Positions 54,645 to 61,786 of a stretch of DNA of 64,000 bases are shown one piece after another; position 1 is the stretch's first letter; each line of letters starts with the position of its first letter. This DNA comes from Terrimesophilobacter sp963702165 (GTDB lineage: Bacteria > Actinomycetota > Actinomycetes > Actinomycetales > Microbacteriaceae): NCBI GenBank assembly GCA_963702165.1, contig OY969722.1:2480001-2544000 (forward strand), written 5' to 3'. Both the position numbers and the translations under genes were made by a program. A model generated the notes under the pieces. The model was not told the DNA's origin. It did not search any database and saw only the letters and a list, made by a program, of their open reading frames with translations.

Positions 54645-54680
54645 CCGGCTATTCTTCCAGCGGCAGGTCACGTTCTGTCG

Positions 54681-54707
54681 TTGGCACTCGGATTGACCGA
54701 GTGCCAG
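54681..54707 (+). promoter_or_regulatory. CIRCE operator 1 (HrcA site) overlapping the groES -35
   Basis: TTGGCACTC-N9-GAGTGCCAG: 8/9 and 7/9 matches to the CIRCE consensus halves with the exact 9-base spacer. The spacer contains the TTGACC -35 element. Confidence 0.75.
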
Positions 54708-54722
54708 TCCGCGCCGTACAGT
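54693..54722 (+). promoter_or_regulatory. groES promoter
   Basis: TTGACC (54693-54698), 18-base spacer, TACAGT (54717-54722), flanked by two CIRCE elements; 72 bases before the start codon. Confidence 0.7.
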
Positions 54723-54727
54723 AGTTT

Positions 54728-54754
54728 TTGGCACACTCGCAGTGAGAGTGCTAA
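54728..54754 (+). promoter_or_regulatory. CIRCE operator 2 (HrcA site) downstream of the groES -10
   Basis: TTGGCACAC-N9-GAGTGCTAA: 7/9 and 9/9 matches to TTAGCACTC-N9-GAGTGCTAA. Covers the expected transcription start, the usual CIRCE position. Confidence 0.88.
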
Positions 54755-54794
54755 CCCACGAATTTCGCACGTTCTGAGAAAGAAGAGGTCAACC

Positions 54795-55091
54795 GTGTCG
54801 GTGTCCATCAAGCCGCTCGAAGATCGCATCGTCATCAAGCAGGTCGAGGCCGAGCAGACCACTGCATCCGGTCTGGTTATCCCTGACACCGCGAAGGAGA
54901 AGCCCCAGGAGGGCGAAGTCGTCGCGGTCGGCCCCGGCCGCATCGATGACAACGGCAACCGCGTTCCGCTCGACGTCGCAGTCGGCGACCGAGTGATCTA
55001 CTCCCGCTACGGAGGCACAGAGGTCAAGTACGGCGGCGAGGACCTGCTCGTGCTGTCGGCACGCGACGTTCTCGCGGTCGTGGAGCGCTGA
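54795..55091 (+). CDS. groES: Co-chaperonin GroES
   Basis: Lid of the chaperonin, 98 aa. SVSIKPLEDRIVIKQVEAEQTT start, mobile-loop region ASGLVIPDTAKEKPQEG, and GDRVIYSRYGGTEVKYGGEDLLVLSARDVLAVVE end. GTG 54795 after AAAGAAGAGG. No groEL follows; a terminator lies 16 bases downstream, so this is a monocistronic heat-shock gene controlled by HrcA. Confidence 0.96.
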   Translation: MSVSIKPLEDRIVIKQVEAEQTTASGLVIPDTAKEKPQEGEVVAVGPGRIDDNGNRVPLDVAVGDRVIYSRYGGTEVKYGGEDLLVLSARDVLAVVER

Positions 55092-55106
55092 CACCAGCCT
55101 TTCGAT

Positions 55107-55136
55107 AAGGGGCTCGTCCTTCGGGACGGGCCCCTT
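55107..55136 (+). terminator. Intrinsic terminator after groES
   Basis: 13-bp stem with one G-T pair, aaggggctcgtcc/ggacgggcccctt (55107-55119 with 55124-55136), 4-base loop, then TCGCATTTT. Confidence 0.88.
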
Positions 55137-55163
55137 TCGCATTTTCAGTGGTCATCCGCCCCG

Positions 55164-55246
55164 CTGAAAACGAAGGAGATCGCACCAGAAATCGCCCCAA
55201 TCGGCGCCAGATGACCGATTTCGTGCCGGATCTCCTGCGTTTTCAG
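55164..55246. repeat. Intergenic palindrome 4 (shares sequence with palindrome 2)
   Basis: Arms 55164-55194 and 55216-55246, 31 bp with about 5 mismatches (outer ctgaaaacg.aggagatc / gatctcct.cgttttcag, inner gaaatcg/cgatttc). The GAAGGAGATC core and the neighbouring ATTTTCAGTGG (55141-55151) recur at 37958-38038. Fills most of the groES-rarD gap. Confidence 0.78.
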
Positions 55247-55273
55247 GACCCGCGTGGGCGATAGCCTCAGGGA

Positions 55274-56191
55274 ATGCAACAGACGGCGACTTCCGGGCGC
55301 GCGGGAGCGCTGTACGCGGTCGGTGCCTACGGGCTCTGGGGTGTCCTGCCCATCTACTTCGTGCTGCTGCTGCCGACCGGTCCCGTCGAGGTCGTCGGCT
55401 GGCGGATCATCTTCTCGCTCGTATTCTGCGCCGTGCTGCTCACTCTCACCCGAGCGTGGCGCGCACTCATTGCGATCGTGAAGCAGCCACGACTGTTGTT
55501 CACTCTCGGTCTCGCCGGGCTGCTGATCGTCATCAACTGGCAGGTGTACGTCTACGCCACCCTGAACGGCCAGGTGATCGAGACATCGCTCGGCTACTTC
55601 ATCAACCCCATCGTCACCGTCCTGCTCGGGGTGCTGCTCCTTCGCGAGCGGCTCCGTGCCGCGCAGTGGATCGCCGTCGGCATCAGCGCGATCGCGGTGC
55701 TGGTGATCGCGATCGGCTATGGCGTCTTCCCCTGGGTCTCGCTTGCCCTCGCGTTCTCGTTCGGACTTTACGGCTTCGTGAAGAAGCGCGTCGGCCCCAG
55801 CGTGGATGCGGTGAGCGGCCTCACGCTCGAGACGGCGTGGCTGATCCCCGTCGCCATCGGTCAGCTGTGGTTCGTCTCCGCGACATCCGGACTCGTATTC
55901 GGCAACGCGGGCGCTGCGAACGTCGTACTGCTGCTCGCATCCGGTGTCATCACGGCGGTTCCGCTGCTTCTGTTCGCGGCGGCGGCCAGGCGCCTCCCGT
56001 TGGTCTACATGGGCCTGTTCCAGTACCTCGCCCCTGTGCTGCAGTTCATCGTGGGCGCGTTCATCCTGCACGAGGCCATGCCGCTCGAGCGGTGGATCGG
56101 CTTCGCCCTCGTCTGGGTGGCCCTCATCGTGCTCACCACCGACATGCTCGCGAGCGGTAGAGCACGCCGCGCCTCACCGCTGCCCGGTTGA
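55274..56191 (+). CDS. rarD: RarD/EamA-family permease
   Basis: 305 aa with ten predicted membrane helices in two EamA halves. AVGAYGLWGVLPIYFVLLLP start, WRIIFSLVFC, NWQVYVYATLNGQVIETSLGYFINP and LPLVYMGLFQYLAPVLQFIVGAF are the RarD family blocks. Exporter of unknown small molecules (RarD was linked to chloramphenicol resistance). ATG 55274. The gene symbol is by family name. Confidence 0.88.
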   Translation: MQQTATSGRAGALYAVGAYGLWGVLPIYFVLLLPTGPVEVVGWRIIFSLVFCAVLLTLTRAWRALIAIVKQPRLLFTLGLAGLLIVINWQVYVYATLNGQVIETSLGYFINPIVTVLLGVLLLRERLRAAQWIAVGISAIAVLVIAIGYGVFPWVSLALAFSFGLYGFVKKRVGPSVDAVSGLTLETAWLIPVAIGQLWFVSATSGLVFGNAGAANVVLLLASGVITAVPLLLFAAAARRLPLVYMGLFQYLAPVLQFIVGAFILHEAMPLERWIGFALVWVALIVLTTDMLASGRARRASPLPG

Positions 56192-56204
56192 TGCTTCGGT
56201 AGTG

Positions 56205-56230
56205 TCCTCTCGAACCCCACTACGAGAGGA
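56205..56230 (+). promoter_or_regulatory. Hairpin covering the ribosome site of the first substrate-binding gene
   Basis: Perfect 8-bp stem tcctctcg/cgagagga (56205-56212 with 56223-56230) with a 10-base loop. The right arm contains the likely Shine-Dalgarno GAGAGGA, 3 bases before GTG 56234, so folding would hide it. It could also be a weak terminator of rarD. Confidence 0.4.
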
Positions 56231-56233
56231 CCG

Positions 56234-57472
56234 GTGTTGTCGCGCGCAATCGCCCTCGTGACCGTCGCGGTGCTGAGCATCGGCCTGGTCGCCTGCACGT
56301 CCGAGCCGGAGCCCGTCCCGGAGCCGACAGCAACGGCCACGCCCCTGCCGCCATCCGGTGACGGGGTGCTGCGCTTCGGCACCCTGTTCCCCGTGACCGG
56401 CGAGTTCGCGTTCATGGGCTCGGCGCAACTGGCGGGGGTCGAGCTGGCAGTGCGCGAGTTGAATGAATTCGGCGGTGTGAACGGCAAGCCCGTCGAGGTG
56501 TTCCACAGGGACTCGGCGGATGCCTCGAGCGAGCTGGCCGAGGCGTCCTTCGGCGAGCTGGCGGGCAAGGGCGTCGACGTCGTGATCGGCCCATCCGTGT
56601 CGGTACTCGCCGAGCGCGTACTGCCGCTTGCGGTCGAGGCCGGCATCCCGCTCATCTCCCCGGCAGCCACCGACCCGCGGCTCAGCGCGCACGCCGAGAC
56701 CGGAATGTTCTTCCGCACCATCCCCTCAGCCGCTCTCCAGGGCGCGGCGATCGCCGGACTGATCAAGGGCACCGTCGCAGTCATCTACTTCGACGACGAG
56801 CCGAGCCTCGCGGTGCGCGACTCGCTCGTGAACAGCAGCCCCACGGACGCGGTCGTCGCGGACGTGAAGATGACCGCATCCGCGTCGCCGGCGAAGATCG
56901 TCTCCGAGGTCAAGGCGGCCAAGCCGAATGCGGTGGTGCTGGCCAGCCCGTTCAGCCAGGCCGAGCAGAACCAGGCCGTCATCGCGGCGCTGACCGCCGC
57001 GCGCCTCGGCGGCGAGAAGCTGTGGCTGACGAGCCAGAGCCTCGCCGACTACTCCCAAACGCTGCCAGCGGGAGTCCTCGATTCGGTGGGCAGCCTGCGC
57101 GAGGGCGCGGAACCGGATGACGCGTTCATTACCCGCGTTCGGGCATCCGACCCGCGCGTCACAGACTTCCGCTACGCCGCGGAGGCCTACGACGCGACGA
57201 TCCTCGCCGCGCTCGCCGCGGTGCTGGCGAATGATGATGGTGGACCGAGCATCGCGGCATCGCTGCGGGATGCTTCATCGGGCGGGATCTCGTGCACGAG
57301 CTACGGCGAATGCCTGGACGTGCTGATCACCGAGGACGACATCGACTACGACGGCGTCTCTGGACCTCTCGAGCTCGACGCATCCGGAGATCCGATGATG
57401 GCTCACTACAGCCTGTTCCGGTACGGTCCCGACAATAAATACGCCCGCTACGACGGCGTACTTGCTGGCTGA
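56234..57472 (+). CDS. ABC transporter substrate-binding lipoprotein (Peripla_BP_6, Liv type) 1
   Basis: 412 aa. Lipoprotein signal with lipobox LVAC (Cys ~21) followed by a Glu/Pro-rich linker. The mature part has the Leu/Ile/Val-binding fold: LRFGTLFPVTGEFAFMGSAQLAGVELAVRELNEFGG and IPLISPAATDP. Similar to the next gene in domain and end motif (DYDGVSGPLELDASGDP ... YSLFRYG). Possibly a second specificity for the permease encoded at 59-63 kb. The ligand cannot be read from sequence. Confidence 0.85.
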   Translation: MLSRAIALVTVAVLSIGLVACTSEPEPVPEPTATATPLPPSGDGVLRFGTLFPVTGEFAFMGSAQLAGVELAVRELNEFGGVNGKPVEVFHRDSADASSELAEASFGELAGKGVDVVIGPSVSVLAERVLPLAVEAGIPLISPAATDPRLSAHAETGMFFRTIPSAALQGAAIAGLIKGTVAVIYFDDEPSLAVRDSLVNSSPTDAVVADVKMTASASPAKIVSEVKAAKPNAVVLASPFSQAEQNQAVIAALTAARLGGEKLWLTSQSLADYSQTLPAGVLDSVGSLREGAEPDDAFITRVRASDPRVTDFRYAAEAYDATILAALAAVLANDDGGPSIAASLRDASSGGISCTSYGECLDVLITEDDIDYDGVSGPLELDASGDPMMAHYSLFRYGPDNKYARYDGVLAG

Positions 57473-57485
57473 CTACAACGATCAA

Positions 57486-57501
57486 GCCCCCGTCGGGGGG
57501 C
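57486..57501 (+). terminator. Short GC-rich hairpin after substrate-binding gene 1
   Basis: 6-bp stem gccccc/gggggc with loop GTCG, 14 bases past the stop; weak. The 182-base gap to the next gene probably also holds that gene's promoter (TTGACA at about 57586), but no matching -10 is clear. Confidence 0.4.
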
Positions 57502-57654
57502 AGAACGAACGCATTTGATCGCTTAACGGTAACGATTCTTCGCCGTTATGCGGCTGTAGCCCGGATGTATTGTGCCAACGTCGAATTGACAATACCTTTA
57601 CGTCAACGGCAGTGGCTGCTGCCGTGTTAGCACACTCGAAACGCAAGGAGCAAC

Positions 57655-58932
57655 ATGAGCGTATTTGCGAAGGCCAAGGCCTCCCGCTCAAAGTCCCTGA
57701 AGTCCGTTCTCGGTGGGATCGCAATCGTCGGAGTCGGAGCATTGGTGCTCGCAGGCTGCACGCCGACCGAGCCCAATGGCCCCTCAGGCCCGACCGAAGA
57801 ACTCACCCTGAAGATCGGCACGCTTCTGCCGCAGACAGGCTCACTCTCCTTCCTCGGCCCGCCCGAGGAAGCTGGTGTTGCTCTGGCCGCCAAGGAGATC
57901 AACGAGGCCAACCTGGGTATCAAGGTGAAGATCACCTACGGTGACTCGGGCGACCCCGACAACAAGGCCTACGCAACGGCCGTCCCGACTCTGCTGAGCG
58001 CAGGAGTCTCCGCGATCATCGGTGCTGCTGCATCCGGAGTCTCGAAGCTTGTGATCGACCAGATCACCGGCGCTGGCGTGATCCAGATCTCGCCGGCGAA
58101 CACGTCCCCGGACTTCACGACGTGGGATGACGACAACCTCTACTGGCGCACCGCTCCGTCCGACCTGCTGCAGGGCGAGGTTCTCGGGAACCTCACCGCG
58201 TCCGACGGTGCAAGCACTCTGGGAATGATCGTCATCAACGATGCCTACGGCACCGGTCTTGAGAAGGTCACCGGCGAGACGTTCGAGAACGCGGGCGGCA
58301 AAGTTGTTGCAACCGAGTACTTCAACGACGGTGACACCAACTTCAGCGCGCAGATCTCCTCCGTGATGGCGCAGGACCCCGACGCGATCGCCCTCATCAC
58401 CTTCGACCAGGCATACACGATCCTGCCTGCGCTGAAGGACCAGGGCTACGACATGTCGAAGGTGTACCTCGTGGATGGCAACACCAAGCAGTTCGGTGAT
58501 GACCTCCCCGCAGGCACCGTCGAAGGCGCCACGGGAATGGCCCCTGGACCGTCGCTGGCCGACGACTTCCAGGATCGACTGAACGATGCGTACATGAACG
58601 TGCTCAAGGGCACTGAGCCGCTCTCGGACTTCCTGTACGCGGCTGAGTCCTACGACGCGGTCATGCTCCTCGCACTGGCCGCGCTGGCGGCAGGGTCGAC
58701 CGATGGCGCAGCCATCGCGGCCAAGCTGCAGGAGGTCTCCGGTGGCGGCGCCAACCCGGGTGAGAAGGCGACCGACTTCGCGTCGGCAGCCAAGATCATC
58801 CGGGACGGCGGCAAGGTCGACTACGACGGCTACTCTGGCGGTATCAAGTTCGATGACGCCGGTGACCCCACCGACGCCACGATCGGTATCTTCAAGTACG
58901 GTGCAGACAACATGCACACCCGTACCAACTAG
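57655..58932 (+). CDS. livK: ABC transporter substrate-binding lipoprotein (Peripla_BP_6, Liv type) 2
   Basis: 425 aa. Signal peptide IAIVGVGALVLAG with lipobox LAGC (Cys ~36) and Thr/Pro linker. Mature fold blocks LKIGTLLPQTGSLSFLGPPEEAGVALAAKEINEAN, GAAASGVSKLVIDQITGAGVIQISPANTSP and the Asp/Tyr-rich end KVDYDGYSGGIKFDDAGDPTDATIGIFKYG. ATG 57655 with AAGGAG. Ends in a strong terminator, tail-to-tail with the livF-H genes. Amino-acid or small-amide ligand inferred from the family. Confidence 0.88.
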   Translation: MSVFAKAKASRSKSLKSVLGGIAIVGVGALVLAGCTPTEPNGPSGPTEELTLKIGTLLPQTGSLSFLGPPEEAGVALAAKEINEANLGIKVKITYGDSGDPDNKAYATAVPTLLSAGVSAIIGAAASGVSKLVIDQITGAGVIQISPANTSPDFTTWDDDNLYWRTAPSDLLQGEVLGNLTASDGASTLGMIVINDAYGTGLEKVTGETFENAGGKVVATEYFNDGDTNFSAQISSVMAQDPDAIALITFDQAYTILPALKDQGYDMSKVYLVDGNTKQFGDDLPAGTVEGATGMAPGPSLADDFQDRLNDAYMNVLKGTEPLSDFLYAAESYDAVMLLALAALAAGSTDGAAIAAKLQEVSGGGANPGEKATDFASAAKIIRDGGKVDYDGYSGGIKFDDAGDPTDATIGIFKYGADNMHTRTN

Positions 58933-58945
58933 TTGATGCTCGTGG

Positions 58946-58973
58946 AAGGGCCCCGCCGGAAGGCGGGGCCCTT
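58946..58973 (+). terminator. Intrinsic terminator after livK
   Basis: Perfect 12-bp stem aagggccccgcc/ggcggggccctt, loop GGAA, then TCGCG. Confidence 0.9.
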
Positions 58974-59013
58974 TCGCGTGCCTGCCGCCCTCGCACGCGC
59001 ATCCCCCGTAACG

Positions 59014-59077
59014 CATTGAGTCGGGAGCAGATGCCCTTATGCCGATGGCTATTTGGGCAAATACTCCCGACTCAATG
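59014..59077. repeat. Intergenic palindrome 5
   Basis: Perfect 14-bp arms cattgagtcgggag (59014-59027) and ctcccgactcaatg (59064-59077), 36-base loop with a small inner pairing tgccc/gggca. Lies between convergent livK and livF, 40 bases beyond the livK terminator, and may terminate the minus-strand operon. Confidence 0.75.
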
Positions 59078-59097
59078 AGGGGAGGGAGGGGTTGTGG

Positions 59098-59835
59098 CTA
59101 GGCGACGTCCTCGCCGAGGGTGCCGAGGTACAGGCTGATGACCTTGGGGTCGTGCAGCAGCTCACGCCCCGTGCCCGTGTACGCGTCCCGGCCCTGGTCG
59201 AGCACGTACGCACGGTCGGCGATCTGCAGGCACCGGCGTGCGTTCTGCTCGACCATGATGGTCGTCACACCGGCCTTATTGATCTCGGAGACGCGGATGA
59301 ACGCCTCGTCCTGGCGCACCGGCGAGAGGCCCGCGGAGGGCTCGTCGAGCAGCAGCACCTCCGGGTCCATCATGAGGGCCCGTGACATCGCCACCATCTG
59401 GCGCTCGCCGCCAGAGAGGGAGCCGGCACGCTGCTTGAGCCTGGGCTTCAACTCGGTGAACAGCGATGTAACGAATTCGAGGCGCTCGTTGTAGATCTTC
59501 GGATTCTGGAACAGCCCCATCTGGAGGTTCTCTTCGATGGTGAGCGTCGCGAACACGTTGTTGTTCTGTGGCACCATCCCGACTCCCCGGGCGACAAGCT
59601 TGTCGGCGGGGAGGTCGGTGATGTCTTCGCCATTGAGGGTCATCGAGCCGCCTCGAACGTGCACCTGGCCGAAAATCGCCTTCAGCAGCGTCGACTTTCC
59701 GGCACCGTTGGGTCCGATGATGCCGATGAGCTCACCCTTGCGGGCGGTGAGCGAGCATCCGGTCAGGATGTTCACGCCGGGGAGGTAGCCCGCGACGAGG
59801 TCGGTCACCTCGACCACCATTTCGCTTGTCGTCAC
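59098..59835 (-). CDS. livF: Branched-chain amino acid ABC transporter ATPase LivF
   Basis: 245 aa. Walker A GIIGPNGAGKSTLLKAIFG, Q-loop MVPQNNNVFATLTIEENL, signature LSGGERQMVAMSRALM, Walker B VLLLDEPSAGLSP, and the LivF end MVEQNARRCLQIADRAYVLDQG. Last gene of the livHMGF operon. Its ATG overlaps the livG stop. Confidence 0.94.
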   Translation of the reverse strand: MTTSEMVVEVTDLVAGYLPGVNILTGCSLTARKGELIGIIGPNGAGKSTLLKAIFGQVHVRGGSMTLNGEDITDLPADKLVARGVGMVPQNNNVFATLTIEENLQMGLFQNPKIYNERLEFVTSLFTELKPRLKQRAGSLSGGERQMVAMSRALMMDPEVLLLDEPSAGLSPVRQDEAFIRVSEINKAGVTTIMVEQNARRCLQIADRAYVLDQGRDAYTGTGRELLHDPKVISLYLGTLGEDVA

Positions 59836-60809
59836 GGCTGCACCTTCTCTTCTTCGATGTCGTCGCCGGTCGTGTTGGACTCCGACTCGGCCTGGATCGC
59901 CTCCTCGACGAGGTCGTCGACAAGGTGGTCTTCGTGGATGACGTCGATCCTGCCCGTGACAACGCCGAGATCGGTGTCGAGGTGACTGCCCAGGTAGGCA
60001 TCGATGACAGCGATGTCCTTCATCACTTCATCCGGTGGTCCCTCGGCGACGATGCGACCCTCGGCCATCACAACCACCCAGTCGGCGATGTGTCGGACCA
60101 TCGCCATGTCGTGCTCGACAAAGAGCACGGTCATACCCGAGTCCTTCAGGCCAAGGATGTGATCCAGCAGAGACTGGGTGAGCGCAGGGTTGACGCCCGC
60201 CATCGGCTCGTCCAGCATCACGAGGGTCGGGTCGCTCATGAGAGCGCGCGCCATCTCGAGAAGCTTGCGCTGTCCGCCGGAGAGGCTTGCCGCGAAGTCG
60301 TCCTTCTTGCTGTCCAGCTTGAAGCGCTCGAGGAGGACGAGCGCCTTCTCCTCGATCTCCTCCTCCTGCTTGCGCCACAGCCCCGGTATGAGCCCGGTCC
60401 AGAACTTCTCACCGGACTGCTCTTTCGCGCCCAGTTTCATGTTCTCGAGCACCGTGAGCAGCCCAAGCGACTTCGTCAGCTGGAACGTGCGCACCTGGCC
60501 GAGCTGCGACACCTTGAAGGCTGGGATGCCGGCGAGATTCCTGCCGTCGAACTCCCAACTTCCGGTGTCCGGCTTGTCGAAGCCCGTCAGCAGGTTGAAC
60601 AGGGTGGTCTTGCCTGCGCCGTTCGGTCCGATGAGCGCGGTGATCGCGTTCCGCGGGATCTCTAGATGGTCGACATCGACGGCCGTGAGGCCACCGAACG
60701 ACCGCGAGACGTGGTCGGCGATGATGATCGGGTCGACCTTGGGCACGCCCGGTCGGATGTCTCCGACGTGCAAGCCCGTTGACTTGGCGCGTGGTTCGTT
60801 AGCGGGCAT
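59832..60809 (-). CDS. livG: Branched-chain amino acid ABC transporter ATPase LivG with acidic tail
   Basis: 325 aa against ~255 in the family. Walker A LIGPNGAGKTTLFNLLTGF, the LivG-typical VRTFQLTKSLGLLTVLENM, signature LSGGQRKLLEMARALM, Walker B LVMLDEPMAGVNP and FVEHDMAMVRHIAD. A ~30-residue N-terminal extension precedes the fold. The last ~55 residues are an acidic tail (VIHEDHLVDDLVEEAIQAESES) of unknown role. Overlaps livM by 11 bases. Confidence 0.93.
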   Translation of the reverse strand: MPANEPRAKSTGLHVGDIRPGVPKVDPIIIADHVSRSFGGLTAVDVDHLEIPRNAITALIGPNGAGKTTLFNLLTGFDKPDTGSWEFDGRNLAGIPAFKVSQLGQVRTFQLTKSLGLLTVLENMKLGAKEQSGEKFWTGLIPGLWRKQEEEIEEKALVLLERFKLDSKKDDFAASLSGGQRKLLEMARALMSDPTLVMLDEPMAGVNPALTQSLLDHILGLKDSGMTVLFVEHDMAMVRHIADWVVVMAEGRIVAEGPPDEVMKDIAVIDAYLGSHLDTDLGVVTGRIDVIHEDHLVDDLVEEAIQAESESNTTGDDIEEEKVQP

Positions 60810-61782
60810 TGAAGGTCATCTCCTTCTTGTTGCCAAGAATGCCTTGAGGGCGGAATGCGACGATGAGAATCAGTGCCACACCGACGAGGATGTAGCGCAG
60901 GTTCCCCGCCTGGGATGGGGCCATGTCGCCAAGGAGTCCCGCCGCTGCCATTGCCGGCAGCATGTTTGCGAGGAACGACATGATCAGCCAGAACAGCAGC
61001 GAGCCGAGCACCGGGCCGAAGATGGTCGCTGCACCGCCGAGGAGCAGGATCGTCCACAGGAAGAATGTCAGCGAGGGAAGGTAGTACGCCGGGACGACCG
61101 CGGACGGCAGCGCGACGACGAACCCGCCCAGTGCACCGAGCACGCCGCCCAGCACGAGGACCTGCATCTTGTACGCGAAGACGTTCTTGCCGAGTGAGCG
61201 GACCGCGTCCTCGTCCTCGCGGATGCCGCGCACCACGCGACCCCACGGGCTGCGCATCGCCAGCCAGACCACGAGCAGTGCGATCGCGAGCAGGATGAGG
61301 CCGAATACACGCACCCACAACTCGGTGGCGGACCATGTCCACGGCCCGAACCCGTAAGTGCCCGGCGGGAACGGGTTGGCAGCGCGGAAGCTCTCGTGGT
61401 AGCCCCCGAGGCCGTCGGCCGAGTTGGTGTACTCGTCGAAGATCGTCGACTGGAATAGCAGTCGCACGACTTCGGCCGCGGCGATGGTGGCGATGGCGAG
61501 GTAGTCGGCTCGCAGACGCAGCGTCGGCAGGCCGAGAATGAGCGCGAAGACGACAGCCGCCGCAATGCCGACCAGCAGGCCGCCCCACCAGGGGAAGCCG
61601 AAGGTGAGCACCGAGATCGCATATCCGTAGGCGCCGAGCGCCATGAAGCCTGCCTGGCCGAAGTTCAGCAGGCCGCCGTAGCCGAAGTGCACTGCAAGGC
61701 CGAGCGTGGCGATCGCGTAGGCGATCGTCTCGGGCATCAGTACCCAGGCGAGCGTGTTGTTGAGAATCAATCCCCAATCCAT
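60799..61782 (-). CDS. livM: Branched-chain amino acid ABC transporter permease LivM
   Basis: 327 aa with eight to ten membrane segments. YGGLLNFGQAGFMALGAYGYA and RLRADYLAIATIAAAEVVRL are the LivM blocks, followed by SPWGRVVRGIREDEDAVRSLGKN, the cytoplasmic EAA-like loop that contacts the ATPase. 4 bases after livH. Confidence 0.94.
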   Translation of the reverse strand: MDWGLILNNTLAWVLMPETIAYAIATLGLAVHFGYGGLLNFGQAGFMALGAYGYAISVLTFGFPWWGGLLVGIAAAVVFALILGLPTLRLRADYLAIATIAAAEVVRLLFQSTIFDEYTNSADGLGGYHESFRAANPFPPGTYGFGPWTWSATELWVRVFGLILLAIALLVVWLAMRSPWGRVVRGIREDEDAVRSLGKNVFAYKMQVLVLGGVLGALGGFVVALPSAVVPAYYLPSLTFFLWTILLLGGAATIFGPVLGSLLFWLIMSFLANMLPAMAAAGLLGDMAPSQAGNLRYILVGVALILIVAFRPQGILGNKKEMTFNAR

Positions 61783-61786
61783 GGTG

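Noticed and set aside
54645..54770. N-terminal extension of the SAM methyltransferase to 54770
   Set aside because: It would run through the groES promoter and CIRCE elements, and the sequence is unlike the family; ATG 54644 fits better.
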